A stretch of DNA of 64,000 nt, taken from NCBI GenBank assembly GCA_910587105.1, contig CAJUMB010000008.1, forward strand, positions 24,257 to 88,256, in the 5' to 3' direction. This stretch comes from an uncultured Lachnospiraceae bacterium. GTDB taxonomy: Bacteria > Bacillota > Clostridia > Lachnospirales > Lachnospiraceae. The position numbers were made by a program, and so were the translations under genes. How positions within the stretch are numbered: position 1 is the first letter of the stretch; every line of letters starts with the position of its first letter. Positions 16,429-25,048 of this stretch are shown piece by piece. The notes beneath the pieces are model-generated. The model saw only the letters and a list, made by a program, of their open reading frames with translations, was not told the origin of the DNA and searched no databases.

Positions 16429-17505
16429 TCAGGAGTTATGAGAAAGTGTGATTTCCTCAAACAGATTGGTGATGCGTGTTATAGAATCCATGAGATTACT
16501 TTTTTTCATGGAATCAATATAAGTTTCCCGATGGCAGTATAGTTCTCGTATAGAAGACAATAGTGTTTTTTCAGTGATATTATCTTCTTCCAGTACAATG
16601 CTGAATTTTTGCCGTTCAAAAGAGCGGGCATTGAGAATCTGGTCACCGCGGCTGGCTCTGGCTGGCAGAGGGATCAGCAGATTGGGTTTTTGCAAGGCCA
16701 GAATTTCACAGATTGCATTAGCGCCAGCACGGGATATTATTAAGTCGGCAAGGGCAAAAAGATCGGCCAGTTCATCCTTTATGTATTCAAATTGAACATA
16801 GCCTTCCGTTTGTTTTAATGAAGAATCTAATTTGTCTTTTCCACACAAGTGGATGACTTGGAAGTCGGGCAGCAGGCTGGGGAGTATCTTGCGGATGCTT
16901 TCATTTACAGAGGCGGCTCCCAGACTTCCGCCCATGACCAGAATTACAGGTTTACGGGTGGAAAATCCACAAAATGCCATTGCTTTTTCGGCATCTCCCC
17001 GTAATAGCTCCTGACGGATGGGACTGCCTGTGAGTACTGCTTTTTCAGCAGGCAGATGTTCCACTGTTTCGGGAAAGTTACAGCACACTTTAACAGCAGC
17101 GGGAATGGCCAGCTTATTTGCCAGTCCAGGGGTCATATCGGATTCATGTATGACGGCGGGAATGTGCTGATGCTTTGCTGCAATCACGACAGGAACAGTT
17201 ACAAATCCTCCCTTGGAGAAGACGAGATCGGGCTTTAGTTTTTTCAGTAGTTTCCGGGCTTGGACATATCCTTTGAGCACACGGAAAGGATCGGAAAAAT
17301 TCTTCCAATCAAAATAGCGCCTTAATTTGCCAGATTCGATACCATAATATGGAATATTGAGTTCTTCGATTAATTTTCTTTCTATTCCGTCCAATGATCC
17401 AATATAGGAAATTTGATAGCCTAAATCTGATAACCGTGGAACCAGGGCTATATTGGGGGTCACATGGCCAGCCGTACCGCCGCCAGTTAGTACGATATGT
17501 TTCAT
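16429..17505 (-). CDS. murG: MurG, UDP-GlcNAc:undecaprenyl-PP-MurNAc-pentapeptide GlcNAc transferase
   Basis: 358 residues. The N-terminal glycine loop TGGGTAGHVTPN, HESDMTPGLANK and the C-terminal sugar-nucleotide site GGSLGAASVN and SRAGANAICEILAL are diagnostic. It makes lipid II from lipid I at the cytoplasmic face of the membrane. Unusually it stands alone rather than in a mur/division cluster. AGGAGG precedes the start on the minus strand. Confidence 0.95.
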   Translation of the reverse strand: MKHIVLTGGGTAGHVTPNIALVPRLSDLGYQISYIGSLDGIERKLIEELNIPYYGIESGKLRRYFDWKNFSDPFRVLKGYVQARKLLKKLKPDLVFSKGGFVTVPVVIAAKHQHIPAVIHESDMTPGLANKLAIPAAVKVCCNFPETVEHLPAEKAVLTGSPIRQELLRGDAEKAMAFCGFSTRKPVILVMGGSLGAASVNESIRKILPSLLPDFQVIHLCGKDKLDSSLKQTEGYVQFEYIKDELADLFALADLIISRAGANAICEILALQKPNLLIPLPARASRGDQILNARSFERQKFSIVLEEDNITEKTLLSSIRELYCHRETYIDSMKKSNLMDSITRITNLFEEITLSHNS

Positions 17506-18052
17506 AAATTTTCCTCCTGAATATTATTATGTACTTTCGGAATCCTTTTTTACACCTTCTTTTGTGGGTGGTTTTCCGCCAGATATACATAAATTTAATC
17601 GACGTACAAACTGTGTACGTCTAAAATCATCTCACAAAATTAGGCATAAAGAGACTTCTGATAGTACATTATTCCCAACAGGCGGGCAGCCTGCATGATA
17701 AATTTTCAAGCACACTTTGGAGTGTGAAATAAAGTGCTAGACATTATGTCAGTATTGAGGTAATAGGCTGTCATATATTATGAAGAATTTGTGTGATTTT
17801 TCAAACACGTTCAGAGTGTGTCTTAAAAATGCTTTTTGTTAGACACGCTTCAGCAGAACAGATATCCAAAGGAGCCTGCGTTGTCCGCAGGGCAGGAATG
17901 CAGGCGTATGAGGGTTCAAACTCACTTTCATAAATTATATGACTAGCTGCTCAAAAGATTTCATTCTTTTGATGTTCTGAGCATGTTTCAAACACGCTCT
18001 AATCATAATATGAACCCCTTTAGAAAAATTGTCAAGACAAGATGGAGCTTAA
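17506..18052. other. AT-rich intergenic region upstream of murG
   Basis: No credible gene. It holds the murG 5' region, a weak diverged repeat terminus around 17706-17730 (CAAGCACACTT/GGAGTGTG), the palindromic repeat at 17797-18001 and the ribosome site of the next gene. Confidence 0.6.
17797..18001. repeat. Dispersed palindromic repeat, full copy with an extra head-to-head terminus
   Basis: The left end AGAGTGTGTCTTAAAAATGC starts at 17813; the right end TTTCAAACACGCTCTA (17986-18001) is the exact inverse of the TAGAGCGTGTTTGAAA terminus. A second inverted terminus TTTTTCAAACACGTTC (17797-17812) abuts the left end head to head. The interior differs from the 11210 copy, so the family varies inside conserved ends. 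Confidence 0.75.
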
Positions 18053-18853
18053 ATGGGAAAAAAAACTAAATTTGATAAACTGAACGAGTGGATAAAAAAA
18101 GAATATGACCGGGAGACTCAGGAAATAGAAGACAGCCTAAGCAATGACGGCTCTTTTGACCCAAATCGGGTGAACAGTGAGGAATTGTTCCGGCGCATAC
18201 AGGCGGGGATTAAGGAGAAAGAGGAGCAGAAAGAAGAAACTGAAACACAGAAGAAAAAAGTGGGGATAGGCAGATATCAGGTTAGAAAATGGGCAGCTCT
18301 TTTTTTTGTGGCCATTATAGGTGTTTTTCTGGCGAGTATGACCAGTGAGGCAAACAGATCTTATTTAATGTATAAGATGCAGTATTTGGTGGGGAATGAG
18401 GTGGTTTTGAATGAGGGGAATGGAGATGATAGAGAGGATGTTGTCATTTGGAAAGAAGAACAAAAAGCTAAACAAGAGATCGAAGACGAATTAGGAATTT
18501 ACGTACCTGATTTTAGATATAAATTGAGAATATTTGCAAACGATGCGTATAATATTCAGTATGGGAGCGCTGTTGCAACAATAGAATACCAATATGGTGA
18601 TAATATTTTAAATTTAAGGATGCTTAATAGGAATAATGCGGATATAGCAGGGATTGAATTTCAGGGGAGAATAATAAAGAATTTGGAACTTTTGAACGGA
18701 GCAATTACTATGGCAGTATTGGAGATTGAAGCTCCAGGTGATGAAAATGTTACCTTGGCAGCGCAGTGGGAATATAAAGAGGGTTATTATCAATTGAGTG
18801 GAAAGATTGGCGAGAAAGAGTTTATAAAAGTGTTAGAAAGTATTTTTTATTAG
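18053..18853 (+). CDS. Anti-sigma-like membrane protein (DUF4367-type C terminus), orphan
   Basis: 266 residues. Charged cytoplasmic N-terminal half with a Glu/Lys-rich linker (60-85), one membrane helix (about 95-112), then an extracytoplasmic domain ending in YYQLSGKIGEKEFIKVLESI, the pattern of DUF4367 domains found on anti-sigma factors. No sigma factor gene lies upstream; that space is taken by a repeat element. The ribosome site is weak (GATGGAG). Either an orphan regulator, or one whose sigma gene was lost. Confidence 0.6.
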   Translation: MGKKTKFDKLNEWIKKEYDRETQEIEDSLSNDGSFDPNRVNSEELFRRIQAGIKEKEEQKEETETQKKKVGIGRYQVRKWAALFFVAIIGVFLASMTSEANRSYLMYKMQYLVGNEVVLNEGNGDDREDVVIWKEEQKAKQEIEDELGIYVPDFRYKLRIFANDAYNIQYGSAVATIEYQYGDNILNLRMLNRNNADIAGIEFQGRIIKNLELLNGAITMAVLEIEAPGDENVTLAAQWEYKEGYYQLSGKIGEKEFIKVLESIFY

Positions 18854-18887
18854 AAAGTTATTTTTCTGCTTTATCCACGTATATATT

Positions 18888-19613
18888 ATGTAGCGTAAGT
18901 GTGACAGAAAGGGGAGAGCTGATGCAACGTGGATTCTTTAGAAAGCTGACATTGTTTTATGTGTTGGCAATAGTATTAGTTACAGTACTCGCTCCCAACA
19001 CTGTAGTATATGGTGCTCCTAATGACGCGTCTTTATATGAAGACGTTACAGAAATTTCAGATAAAAGTACTATTTTAACCAGGGGGAATTATCTGAATTA
19101 TGGTGCGGTTACATTGACCAAGATTGATTCCATGAGAATTCGGATTTCTGGTGAAACTGCGGCTCATAGAGTTTGTGATAAATTAATGATTGGTCTTTAT
19201 TTGTATCGCAGTTCGGATGGTGTACACTATGAAAACTATCGAGACTGGACTTTTGAGAAAAGTAATGGAAGTTATTTTTGGAAAGTTTTAGAGGTGATAG
19301 TACCGTCGGGGTATTACTATGCAATAGGCGGAAATCATACAGCTGTTTTTAATGGCGAGGCTGAAATGACTGGTACATATGCGTCAGGACTTTGGGTTAA
19401 TTAGCCATCGTCTTTTCTGTTACATAAGACAGCAAGATTTTCAGATTCTCTTTTAGTAAGTCCGGCTATTAGAGAATCCATCCATGACAAAAATCCATTT
19501 GCGTATGGAAAATATGTAATATAAATTTTTGGTACGATAGTAAAAAGGCGGGTGTCAATGAAGAAAAGCAGGATAAACTGCTGTCATAGTAGAAAAAGAT
19601 ACTTACGCTACAT
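18888..19613. repeat. 13-bp inverted repeat bracketing a small gene
   Basis: ATGTAGCGTAAGT at 18888-18900 is perfectly complementary to ACTTACGCTACAT at 19601-19613, flanking the gene at 18922-19404. Confidence 0.5.
18922..19404 (+). CDS. Small exported protein (DUF6147-like)
   Basis: 160 residues. ATG 18922 follows AAAGGGGAGAGCTG. A signal peptide (RKLTLFYVLAIVLVTVLAP...VYGA) is followed by a soluble beta-rich domain with Tyr/Trp-rich strands (SSDGVHYENYRDWTFEKSNG; IVPSGYYYAIGGNHTAVF). I associate this layout with DUF6147 proteins of Lachnospiraceae; the function is unknown. AT-rich like its neighbours and flanked by the 13-bp inverted repeats. Confidence 0.6.
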   Translation: MQRGFFRKLTLFYVLAIVLVTVLAPNTVVYGAPNDASLYEDVTEISDKSTILTRGNYLNYGAVTLTKIDSMRIRISGETAAHRVCDKLMIGLYLYRSSDGVHYENYRDWTFEKSNGSYFWKVLEVIVPSGYYYAIGGNHTAVFNGEAEMTGTYASGLWVN

Positions 19614-19870
19614 GCTGTGTAGAAGTTTGAATTTGGAAAAGTTTTGAGTTTATCCCTCTATTTCGACATTTGCCTATGAAAAGCCTGCTGGGCGCAAACA
19701 GCAGGCTTTTTGTGACCAATGGTTAAAGCGATAGTGGGAATCAAAAGACAACATGGAGGAACACCTGGATTTCCCCATATACGATTCAGCATCAAGGAAA
19801 GATTTTTTCCGGAATGCTGGAAGAATGGGTACATAAAGCCACGAAATAAATAAAAAAGGAGAACATATTT
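19405..19870. other. AT-rich intergenic region
   Basis: It contains one arm of the 13-bp inverted repeat, a terminator (19679-19711) and a possible 29-codon frame at 19558-19647 (MKKSRINCCHSRKRYLRYML...) that has a weak GGCGGGTG site. I do not call that frame a gene. Confidence 0.5.
19679..19711 (+). terminator. Rho-independent terminator
   Basis: AAAAGCCTGCTG (19679-19690) pairs with CAGCAGGCTTTT (19699-19710), followed by T. Confidence 0.8.
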
Positions 19871-21001
19871 ATGAAAAAGATAGCAGTGATAAAGGATAAA
19901 AAAAGCATTATAATGTTGCTGTGTATGCTGGCTCTATTTATAGCTATGCCGGTATGTGTGTCTGCGGCGGGGAGCAACGGGAAAGGCGCAAAACTGCCTG
20001 CCTATAAACAGGTCAAGAAAGTGCAGGTGGATAAAGAGGATTTTCAGCGCAGCCTGCAGAATGCTTTGGAGACAGCGGGGAGGAAAGCCAGTAACAGCTG
20101 TCAGTATAAAATTGTAATTCCTCCTGGCGAATATGTGCTTTCCCATGTTCTTACAATCAAAAGCAATATTTGGATTTATGCCAAAGGAGCAAAGATTACA
20201 ATTGCAGATCATGTGTCAAGGGTGATGGCGACGGAGCCGAACAAGTCCTATAAAAATGTCAGGGTCGAAGGCGGTGTGTGGGATGCGTCCAGGCAGACGG
20301 GGAGTAAACAAAAAAGGGAGATGATGTTTCGCTTTTCCCATGTAAAAAATATGGAATTGTCCGGCATAACATTAAAATGTAAGAGAAACAACCATATAAT
20401 TGAAGTTTCAGATATGAATGGTTTTACAGTCAAGAATTGTAAAATTTCTGGGAACAGCAGGTATCTTCAAGTGCAGCCCAAAGAAGCGCTTCAGCTGGAT
20501 GTAGCCACAAAAGCGGCTATGATAAACTGTACGCCGTATAATGGAAAAGGCTGTCATAATGTACTGATTACAGGCAATATTTTTAGCGATGTATCAAGAG
20601 GGGTGGGCTCCCATAGTTATGCCCAAGGTGCAGAGAAGAATCCGTATACAAATATAACGGTTGAGAGGAATACCTTTAAAAATTGTAAAGGGGAAGCCAT
20701 ATACTTTCTTAATTGGAAGAACTGTTCTGTCTTAAAAAATAAGATTTATAATGCCAAACATGCCGGCATCTATATGCAGGACAGTTCACGCAATAAGGTA
20801 CAGAATAATACCATAGCGGGAGTTGGCGCTTATTCAGGAGAAAGAGCAAAGACGTATGGTTCTGACCGGGCAGGAGTATTAATGCGTAATGTCAATGGCA
20901 GCCATGTGACTGGTAATCAGGCTTCAGGCTGTAAAGAAGCAGTGATGGAAAATCCGGCGGGTACGGGAAATGTTATAAAAAAGAATAAGAGGCTTCGTTA
21001 A
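19871..21001 (+). CDS. Secreted right-handed parallel beta-helix protein
   Basis: 376 residues. Signal peptide with core IIMLLCMLALFIAMPVCVSA, mature start near AAGSNG. From about residue 75 the protein shows coil repeats of a pectate-lyase-like helix: VRVEGGVWDAS, MELSGITLKC, GFTVKNCKISGN, VLITGNIFSDV, ITVERNTFKNC, SVLKNKIYNAKHAGIY, SRNKVQNNTIAG, SHVTGNQASGC. Such proteins often bind or cleave polysaccharide at the cell surface. No obvious lyase triad or anchor is recognised. AAAAGGAG precedes the start. Confidence 0.8.
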   Translation: MKKIAVIKDKKSIIMLLCMLALFIAMPVCVSAAGSNGKGAKLPAYKQVKKVQVDKEDFQRSLQNALETAGRKASNSCQYKIVIPPGEYVLSHVLTIKSNIWIYAKGAKITIADHVSRVMATEPNKSYKNVRVEGGVWDASRQTGSKQKREMMFRFSHVKNMELSGITLKCKRNNHIIEVSDMNGFTVKNCKISGNSRYLQVQPKEALQLDVATKAAMINCTPYNGKGCHNVLITGNIFSDVSRGVGSHSYAQGAEKNPYTNITVERNTFKNCKGEAIYFLNWKNCSVLKNKIYNAKHAGIYMQDSSRNKVQNNTIAGVGAYSGERAKTYGSDRAGVLMRNVNGSHVTGNQASGCKEAVMENPAGTGNVIKKNKRLR

Positions 21002-21414
21002 GAGAAGGCTTGCGGGTCATGATTGAAAAATCATCTGAAATTGCACATAAACTTATGGGGTGTACACACCGTGTACGCCCCATAAGTTTATGTGCATCTG
21101 GTGGAAAATCAGAAGCAAAAGAGAGGCAGAGAGTACATTGGATTGGCTGGAGCCTTAAGAATTTTTCATGGTCTTTGGGATGAAAGCCGATAATTCCAAC
21201 GCTGACAGTATGAGAGCTGTTTTTGTGTCAATTTTTTTTACATAAATAGAGATATAAAACACCTATAATTGTATAATATCATACAAATAGAGCGCTGTCA
21301 GTATAGTAGTGGGTGCAATTTACAGTTTCAGCGAAAGAAAGTTTTTGATTTCGTGTAGTATTTACATCCAAAACTGTAGTATATAGATGAAAAGGAAAGG
21401 GGGAGGTGCAGTTG
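21002..21414. other. Intergenic region with long hairpin before the ECF sigma gene
   Basis: No gene seen. It holds the 53-nt palindrome at 21043-21095 and an A/T-rich run (21230-21290) with several TATAAT-like words that probably includes the promoter for the sigma operon. Confidence 0.5.
21043..21095. repeat. Near-perfect 23-bp stem-loop
   Basis: GCACATAAACTTATGGGG (21043-21060) then TGTAC pairs with GTACGCCCC and ATAAGTTTATGTGC (21073-21095); the only non-Watson-Crick pair is T/G at 21061/21077. The loop is 7 nt (21066-21072). No T-run follows. Confidence 0.8.
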
Positions 21415-21972
21415 ATGGAAGATGAGAAAATTGTGGAACTGTTTTTTCAGCGTTCGGAGCAGGCGGTGCGGGAGCTGGACCTAAAATATGGAAAAGTTTT
21501 TTGGAAGATTTCGTATAATATTTTGAACGACAGGCAGGATGCAGAGGAATGCATAAACGATGCTTATTTAGGTGCGTGGAATGCAATCCCTCCGGCGAAA
21601 CCGGACCCGCTGCTTTCTTACATCTGTAAAATCGTTCGGAATATTTCTTTGAAAATCTATTATAGGAAAGCGGCGGCCAAACGAAACAGTATGTATACGA
21701 TTGCGATGGATGAAATAGAATCCTGCATAGCAGACCCAGGAACGGTAGAGGGACAGATAGAGGCCAGAGAATTAGCCCGCGTCATAGAAAGGTTTCTGGA
21801 TACATTGAGTGTAACTGACCGGGTCATCTTCATGCGGCGATATTGGTTTTCTGACAGCTGCAGGGAGATAGCCGGACGTGTTGGGTTTACTGAGAAAAAT
21901 ATATCTGTCCGTCTTACCCGTATCCGTAAAAAAATGAAAAAGTATTTAGCGGAAAGAGAGTGTGGTGTATGA
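21415..21972 (+). CDS. ECF-type RNA polymerase sigma factor
   Basis: 185 residues from ATG 21415, 8 bases after AAAGGGGGAGG. Region 2 is visible as ILNDRQDAEECINDAYLGAWNAIPP and region 4 as LSVTDRVIFMRRYWFSDSCREIAGRVGFTEKNISVRLTRIRKK, a helix-turn-helix. It is translationally coupled (ATGA) to an anti-sigma-like membrane protein, so activity is probably released by an envelope signal. Target promoters unknown; autoregulation is likely but I cannot identify the site. Confidence 0.88.
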   Translation: MEDEKIVELFFQRSEQAVRELDLKYGKVFWKISYNILNDRQDAEECINDAYLGAWNAIPPAKPDPLLSYICKIVRNISLKIYYRKAAAKRNSMYTIAMDEIESCIADPGTVEGQIEARELARVIERFLDTLSVTDRVIFMRRYWFSDSCREIAGRVGFTEKNISVRLTRIRKKMKKYLAERECGV

Positions 21973-22730
21973 ACTCAAAAATATTTTCAGAAGCCCTGAG
22001 TGAAATCGACAGCAGATATGTTGAGGAAGCGGTTCAGTACAGGAAAGAGAGGGAGAATAAAAACACATGGATAAAATGGGCGGCTGCTGCGATTTGTCTC
22101 ATGCTGGTATTTGCCGCTGGTTTTTATGTGGCAGACTGGAAAGGCAGTCAAATTAAGCTGTCGGACAATTCCTTCCATGTAACCGCACGGTATAAAGAGA
22201 GAGAGGATTCTGCAGAATGTGTGGTATGTCTGGTTGCGTTGACAGAAGAAGAATTATTTACCAGGGATACAGCTGCGTTCAAAGGGAGTATATCAGAAAT
22301 CAGGGACATTCAACTGAAATTTAATGGAAGGAAAAACTATTGTGCAGTTGCGGAAATTGAAGTGGAAAAAGTCTACCGTGGTTCCTGTGGCGTGGGAGAT
22401 ACGGTTTCTGTCATGATCCCGTACCTGGGCAGTGATGATACGGTATCTGCCATGCGGGTGGGGATGACGGGAATCTTTATACCCGAGGTCTTTGATGAAA
22501 ATTCTGTATGGGAAGAAAATGGCGCAAAATTAGACAGGAGAGACCTTGCAGATTATGGTTTTCCAGACTGCCAACGTTATGCGTTCCTTAAAACCAAAAA
22601 GAGACTTGTTTTTGACAGAGGTGCCTATGAGAGTATCGCTGACGCGCAAGAACTTAGTGAAATCGAGGAGTATGTGCAGACTATGCTGAAAAAACTTTCT
22701 GTCCGCTGTGGCGGGCAGGAGGATAAATAA
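21969..22730 (+). CDS. Cognate anti-sigma factor-like membrane protein
   Basis: 253 residues, ATG overlapping the sigma stop by 4 bases. Short cytoplasmic segment (1-33) expected to bind sigma, one membrane helix (WIKWAAAAICLMLVFAAGFYVA, about 34-55) and a large extracytoplasmic domain with DTVSVMIPYLGSDD. No catalytic motif seen. The gene pair architecture, not sequence, is the main evidence. Confidence 0.65.
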   Translation: MNSKIFSEALSEIDSRYVEEAVQYRKERENKNTWIKWAAAAICLMLVFAAGFYVADWKGSQIKLSDNSFHVTARYKEREDSAECVVCLVALTEEELFTRDTAAFKGSISEIRDIQLKFNGRKNYCAVAEIEVEKVYRGSCGVGDTVSVMIPYLGSDDTVSAMRVGMTGIFIPEVFDENSVWEENGAKLDRRDLADYGFPDCQRYAFLKTKKRLVFDRGAYESIADAQELSEIEEYVQTMLKKLSVRCGGQEDK

Positions 22731-22879
22731 CAGGACGCAGCTTCAATGCTGTCAAGCGAAGGTTTTCAGAAATTTTTGTTTTGCATTGTTTTTATTGGCA
22801 TTTTTTTGTATACTTTAATATGAGAGTGTTCAAATTATTGAATTGTGGACTGGCTGTTGGACTGTTTTCCAAGAAATGA

Positions 22880-22908
22880 TTGACAAAACCTGCCTCCGCC
22901 CATAAACT
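22880..22908 (+). promoter_or_regulatory. SigA promoter of the cysE-cysS operon
   Basis: TTGACA (22880-22885), 17-bp spacer, TAAACT (22903-22908). The leader to 22954 is only about 38 nt, too short for a T-box. Confidence 0.75.
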
Positions 22909-22953
22909 AATGTAGGAAAGGTAAAGTCTATTACCGCTGAAGGAGTTAACTGT

Positions 22954-23652
22954 ATGGGCTTTTGGAAGCTTTTTAAGGAAGAATTTGCGGTGATCCAGGA
23001 GAGAGACCCGGCGATTAAGACCCCCTGGGAGGTGCTTTTGTATCCCAGTTTCCGGGTTATGCTCCAGTACCGCCGCGCACATAAATTGTATCTGAAGAAG
23101 CATTACTTCCTGGCGCGGCTGATTTCCCAGCGGGCGGCCAGGAAGACAGGAATCGAGATCCACCCGGGCGCCAGAATCGGCAAAGGGCTGTTCATTGACC
23201 ATGGAAGCGGCGTGATTATCGGGGAGACGGCGGTTCTTGGGGATAATGTGACGCTTTATCAGGGTGTGACGCTGGGAGGCACGGGAAAGGAAACCGGAAA
23301 ACGGCACCCTACGCTGAAGGATAACGTGATGGTGAGCGCAGGGGCGAAGATTCTGGGGTCTTTCACCGTGGGTGAGAATTCCAAGATAGGGGCCGGGGCT
23401 GTGGTTCTCCAGGAGGTGCCCCCCAACTGTACGGTGGTGGGCGTGCCCGGCAGGGTGGTAAGAAGAAAAGAGTGCTGTGCGCCCCAGAAAGAGATGGATC
23501 AGGTACATATGCCAGATCCCATTAAAGAAGATATTCAGATGCTGCAGAAAGAGAATAACGTTCTGCACAGCCGGCTGATGGACATGGAAAAGGAGCTGCG
23601 CTGGCTAAAGAGAAAGTTAAAAGGAGGAAAAACCGATCATGAAGGTATATAA
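22954..23652 (+). CDS. cysE: Serine O-acetyltransferase
   Basis: 232 residues. Left-handed beta-helix hexapeptides with the SAT signature (GIEIHPGARIGKGLFIDHGSG, cut here; IIGETAVLGDNVTLYQGVTLGGTGK; KRHPTLKDNVMVSAGAKILG). The short N-terminal domain is the EpsC/CysE short form, and a charged coiled coil (180-225) extends the C terminus. It makes O-acetylserine for cysteine synthesis from serine and acetyl-CoA. It overlaps cysS by 14 bases, linking cysteine supply to Cys-tRNA charging. Confidence 0.93.
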   Translation: MGFWKLFKEEFAVIQERDPAIKTPWEVLLYPSFRVMLQYRRAHKLYLKKHYFLARLISQRAARKTGIEIHPGARIGKGLFIDHGSGVIIGETAVLGDNVTLYQGVTLGGTGKETGKRHPTLKDNVMVSAGAKILGSFTVGENSKIGAGAVVLQEVPPNCTVVGVPGRVVRRKECCAPQKEMDQVHMPDPIKEDIQMLQKENNVLHSRLMDMEKELRWLKRKLKGGKTDHEGI

Positions 23653-25048
23653 TACCTTGTCCAGACGAAAGGAAACATTTGAGCCCATTGAGGAGAATAA
23701 GGTGAGGATGTATGTCTGCGGGCCTACTGTGTATAATCTGATCCATATTGGAAATGCCAGGCCCATGATTGTATTTGACACGGTGCGCAGATATTTAGAG
23801 TACCGGGGATATGAAGTGAACTATGTATCTAATTTTACCGATGTGGATGATAAGATTATTGCCAAAGCCCTGGAGGAAGGGGTCAGCGCGGAGGAAGTTT
23901 CCCAGCGTTATATGGAAGAGTGCAAAAAGGATATGGCCGCTATGAATGTGAGGCCGGCCAGCACCCATCCCCTGGCCACTCAGGAGATTGACGGTATGAT
24001 CGAGATGATCACGGACCTGATTGAGAAGGGATATGCCTATCCGGCGGCAGACGGCACCGTTTACTTCCGCGTGCGGAATTTCCCGGAATACGGGAAGCTG
24101 TCCCACAAGAACCTGGACGATCTCCAGTCGGGTTTCCGGGCTCTCCAGGTGTCCGGGGAAAATCAGAAAGAAGATCCGCTGGACTTTGTATTGTGGAAGC
24201 CGAAGAAAGAGGGAGAACCTTTCTGGCCGTCTCCCTGGTGTGACGGCCGTCCGGGATGGCACATTGAGTGTTCCGTGATGGCAAAGAAATATCTGGGTGA
24301 GGAGATAGACATTCACGCAGGCGGGGAGGATCTGGTATTTCCCCATCATGAAAATGAGATTGCCCAGAGTGAATGCTGTAATGGAAAGACATTTGCCAGG
24401 TACTGGCTGCACAATGCATTTTTGAACATTGATAACAGGAAAATGTCCAAGTCTTTGGGAAATTTCTTTACAGTACGGGAGGTAGGGGAAGAATATGACC
24501 TGCAGGTACTGCGGTTTTTCATGCTCAGTGCCCACTACCGGAGCCCGTTGAATTTCAGCAGAGACCTGATGACTGCTGCAAAGAACGGACTGGAGAGAAT
24601 CCGCACAGCGGCTGGCCATCTGCGCCAGAGGAAAGAACAGGGCGTCCAGGGGTCCATGACACAAGAGGAAGAAACACTGGCGGGACAGGCTGGAGAATTT
24701 GTGGATAAATTCCAGGAGGCCATGGATGATGACTTCAACACGGCAGATGCCATTTCGGTAATCTTCGAGCTGGTGAAATTTGCAAATACCCATGTGACAG
24801 AAAACAGTACCTGTTCTTTTGCGGAAAAACTGTATGGTATCCTGGGACAGCTGGCTGATATTATGGGACTGGTTCTGGAACAGGAGGAAGAACTGCTGGA
24901 GGAGGAAATCGAGGAGCTGATTGCCCAGAGACAGGCGGCCAGAAAGGCGAAAGATTACCAGAGGGCAGATGAGATCCGCCAGACATTATTGGAAAAAGGG
25001 ATTCTTCTGGAAGATACCCGTGAGGGGGTAAAATGGAAGAAGGCTTAG
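23639..25048 (+). CDS. cysS: Cysteinyl-tRNA synthetase
   Basis: 469 residues, class I. Zinc/HIGH region: YVCGPTVYNLIHIGNARP; DVDDKIIAKA; CSVMAKKYLGEEIDIHAGGEDLVFPHHENE; and KMSKSLGN. Full length. It charges tRNA-Cys in the cytoplasm. Start at 23639 follows AAAAGGAGG inside the end of cysE, and its end overlaps mrnC by 16 bases, so translation along the operon is probably coupled. Confidence 0.97.
   Translation: MKVYNTLSRRKETFEPIEENKVRMYVCGPTVYNLIHIGNARPMIVFDTVRRYLEYRGYEVNYVSNFTDVDDKIIAKALEEGVSAEEVSQRYMEECKKDMAAMNVRPASTHPLATQEIDGMIEMITDLIEKGYAYPAADGTVYFRVRNFPEYGKLSHKNLDDLQSGFRALQVSGENQKEDPLDFVLWKPKKEGEPFWPSPWCDGRPGWHIECSVMAKKYLGEEIDIHAGGEDLVFPHHENEIAQSECCNGKTFARYWLHNAFLNIDNRKMSKSLGNFFTVREVGEEYDLQVLRFFMLSAHYRSPLNFSRDLMTAAKNGLERIRTAAGHLRQRKEQGVQGSMTQEEETLAGQAGEFVDKFQEAMDDDFNTADAISVIFELVKFANTHVTENSTCSFAEKLYGILGQLADIMGLVLEQEEELLEEEIEELIAQRQAARKAKDYQRADEIRQTLLEKGILLEDTREGVKWKKA

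Noticed and set aside
17309..17590. 93-codon minus-strand frame over the murG start
   Set aside because: It lies in another frame of murG, whose motifs and ribosome site are unambiguous.
18053..19404. Toxin-antitoxin pair
   Set aside because: The first protein is a membrane anti-sigma-like protein and the second has a signal peptide; the genes have separate ribosome sites and a 68-base gap.
19558..19647. 29-codon frame (MKKSRINCCHSRKRY...)
   Set aside because: Weak ribosome site, no recognisable feature, and one arm of the inverted repeat runs through it.
22909..22953. T-box or S-box riboswitch upstream of cysE
   Set aside because: The promoter leaves only about 38 nt of leader and no T-box consensus is present.
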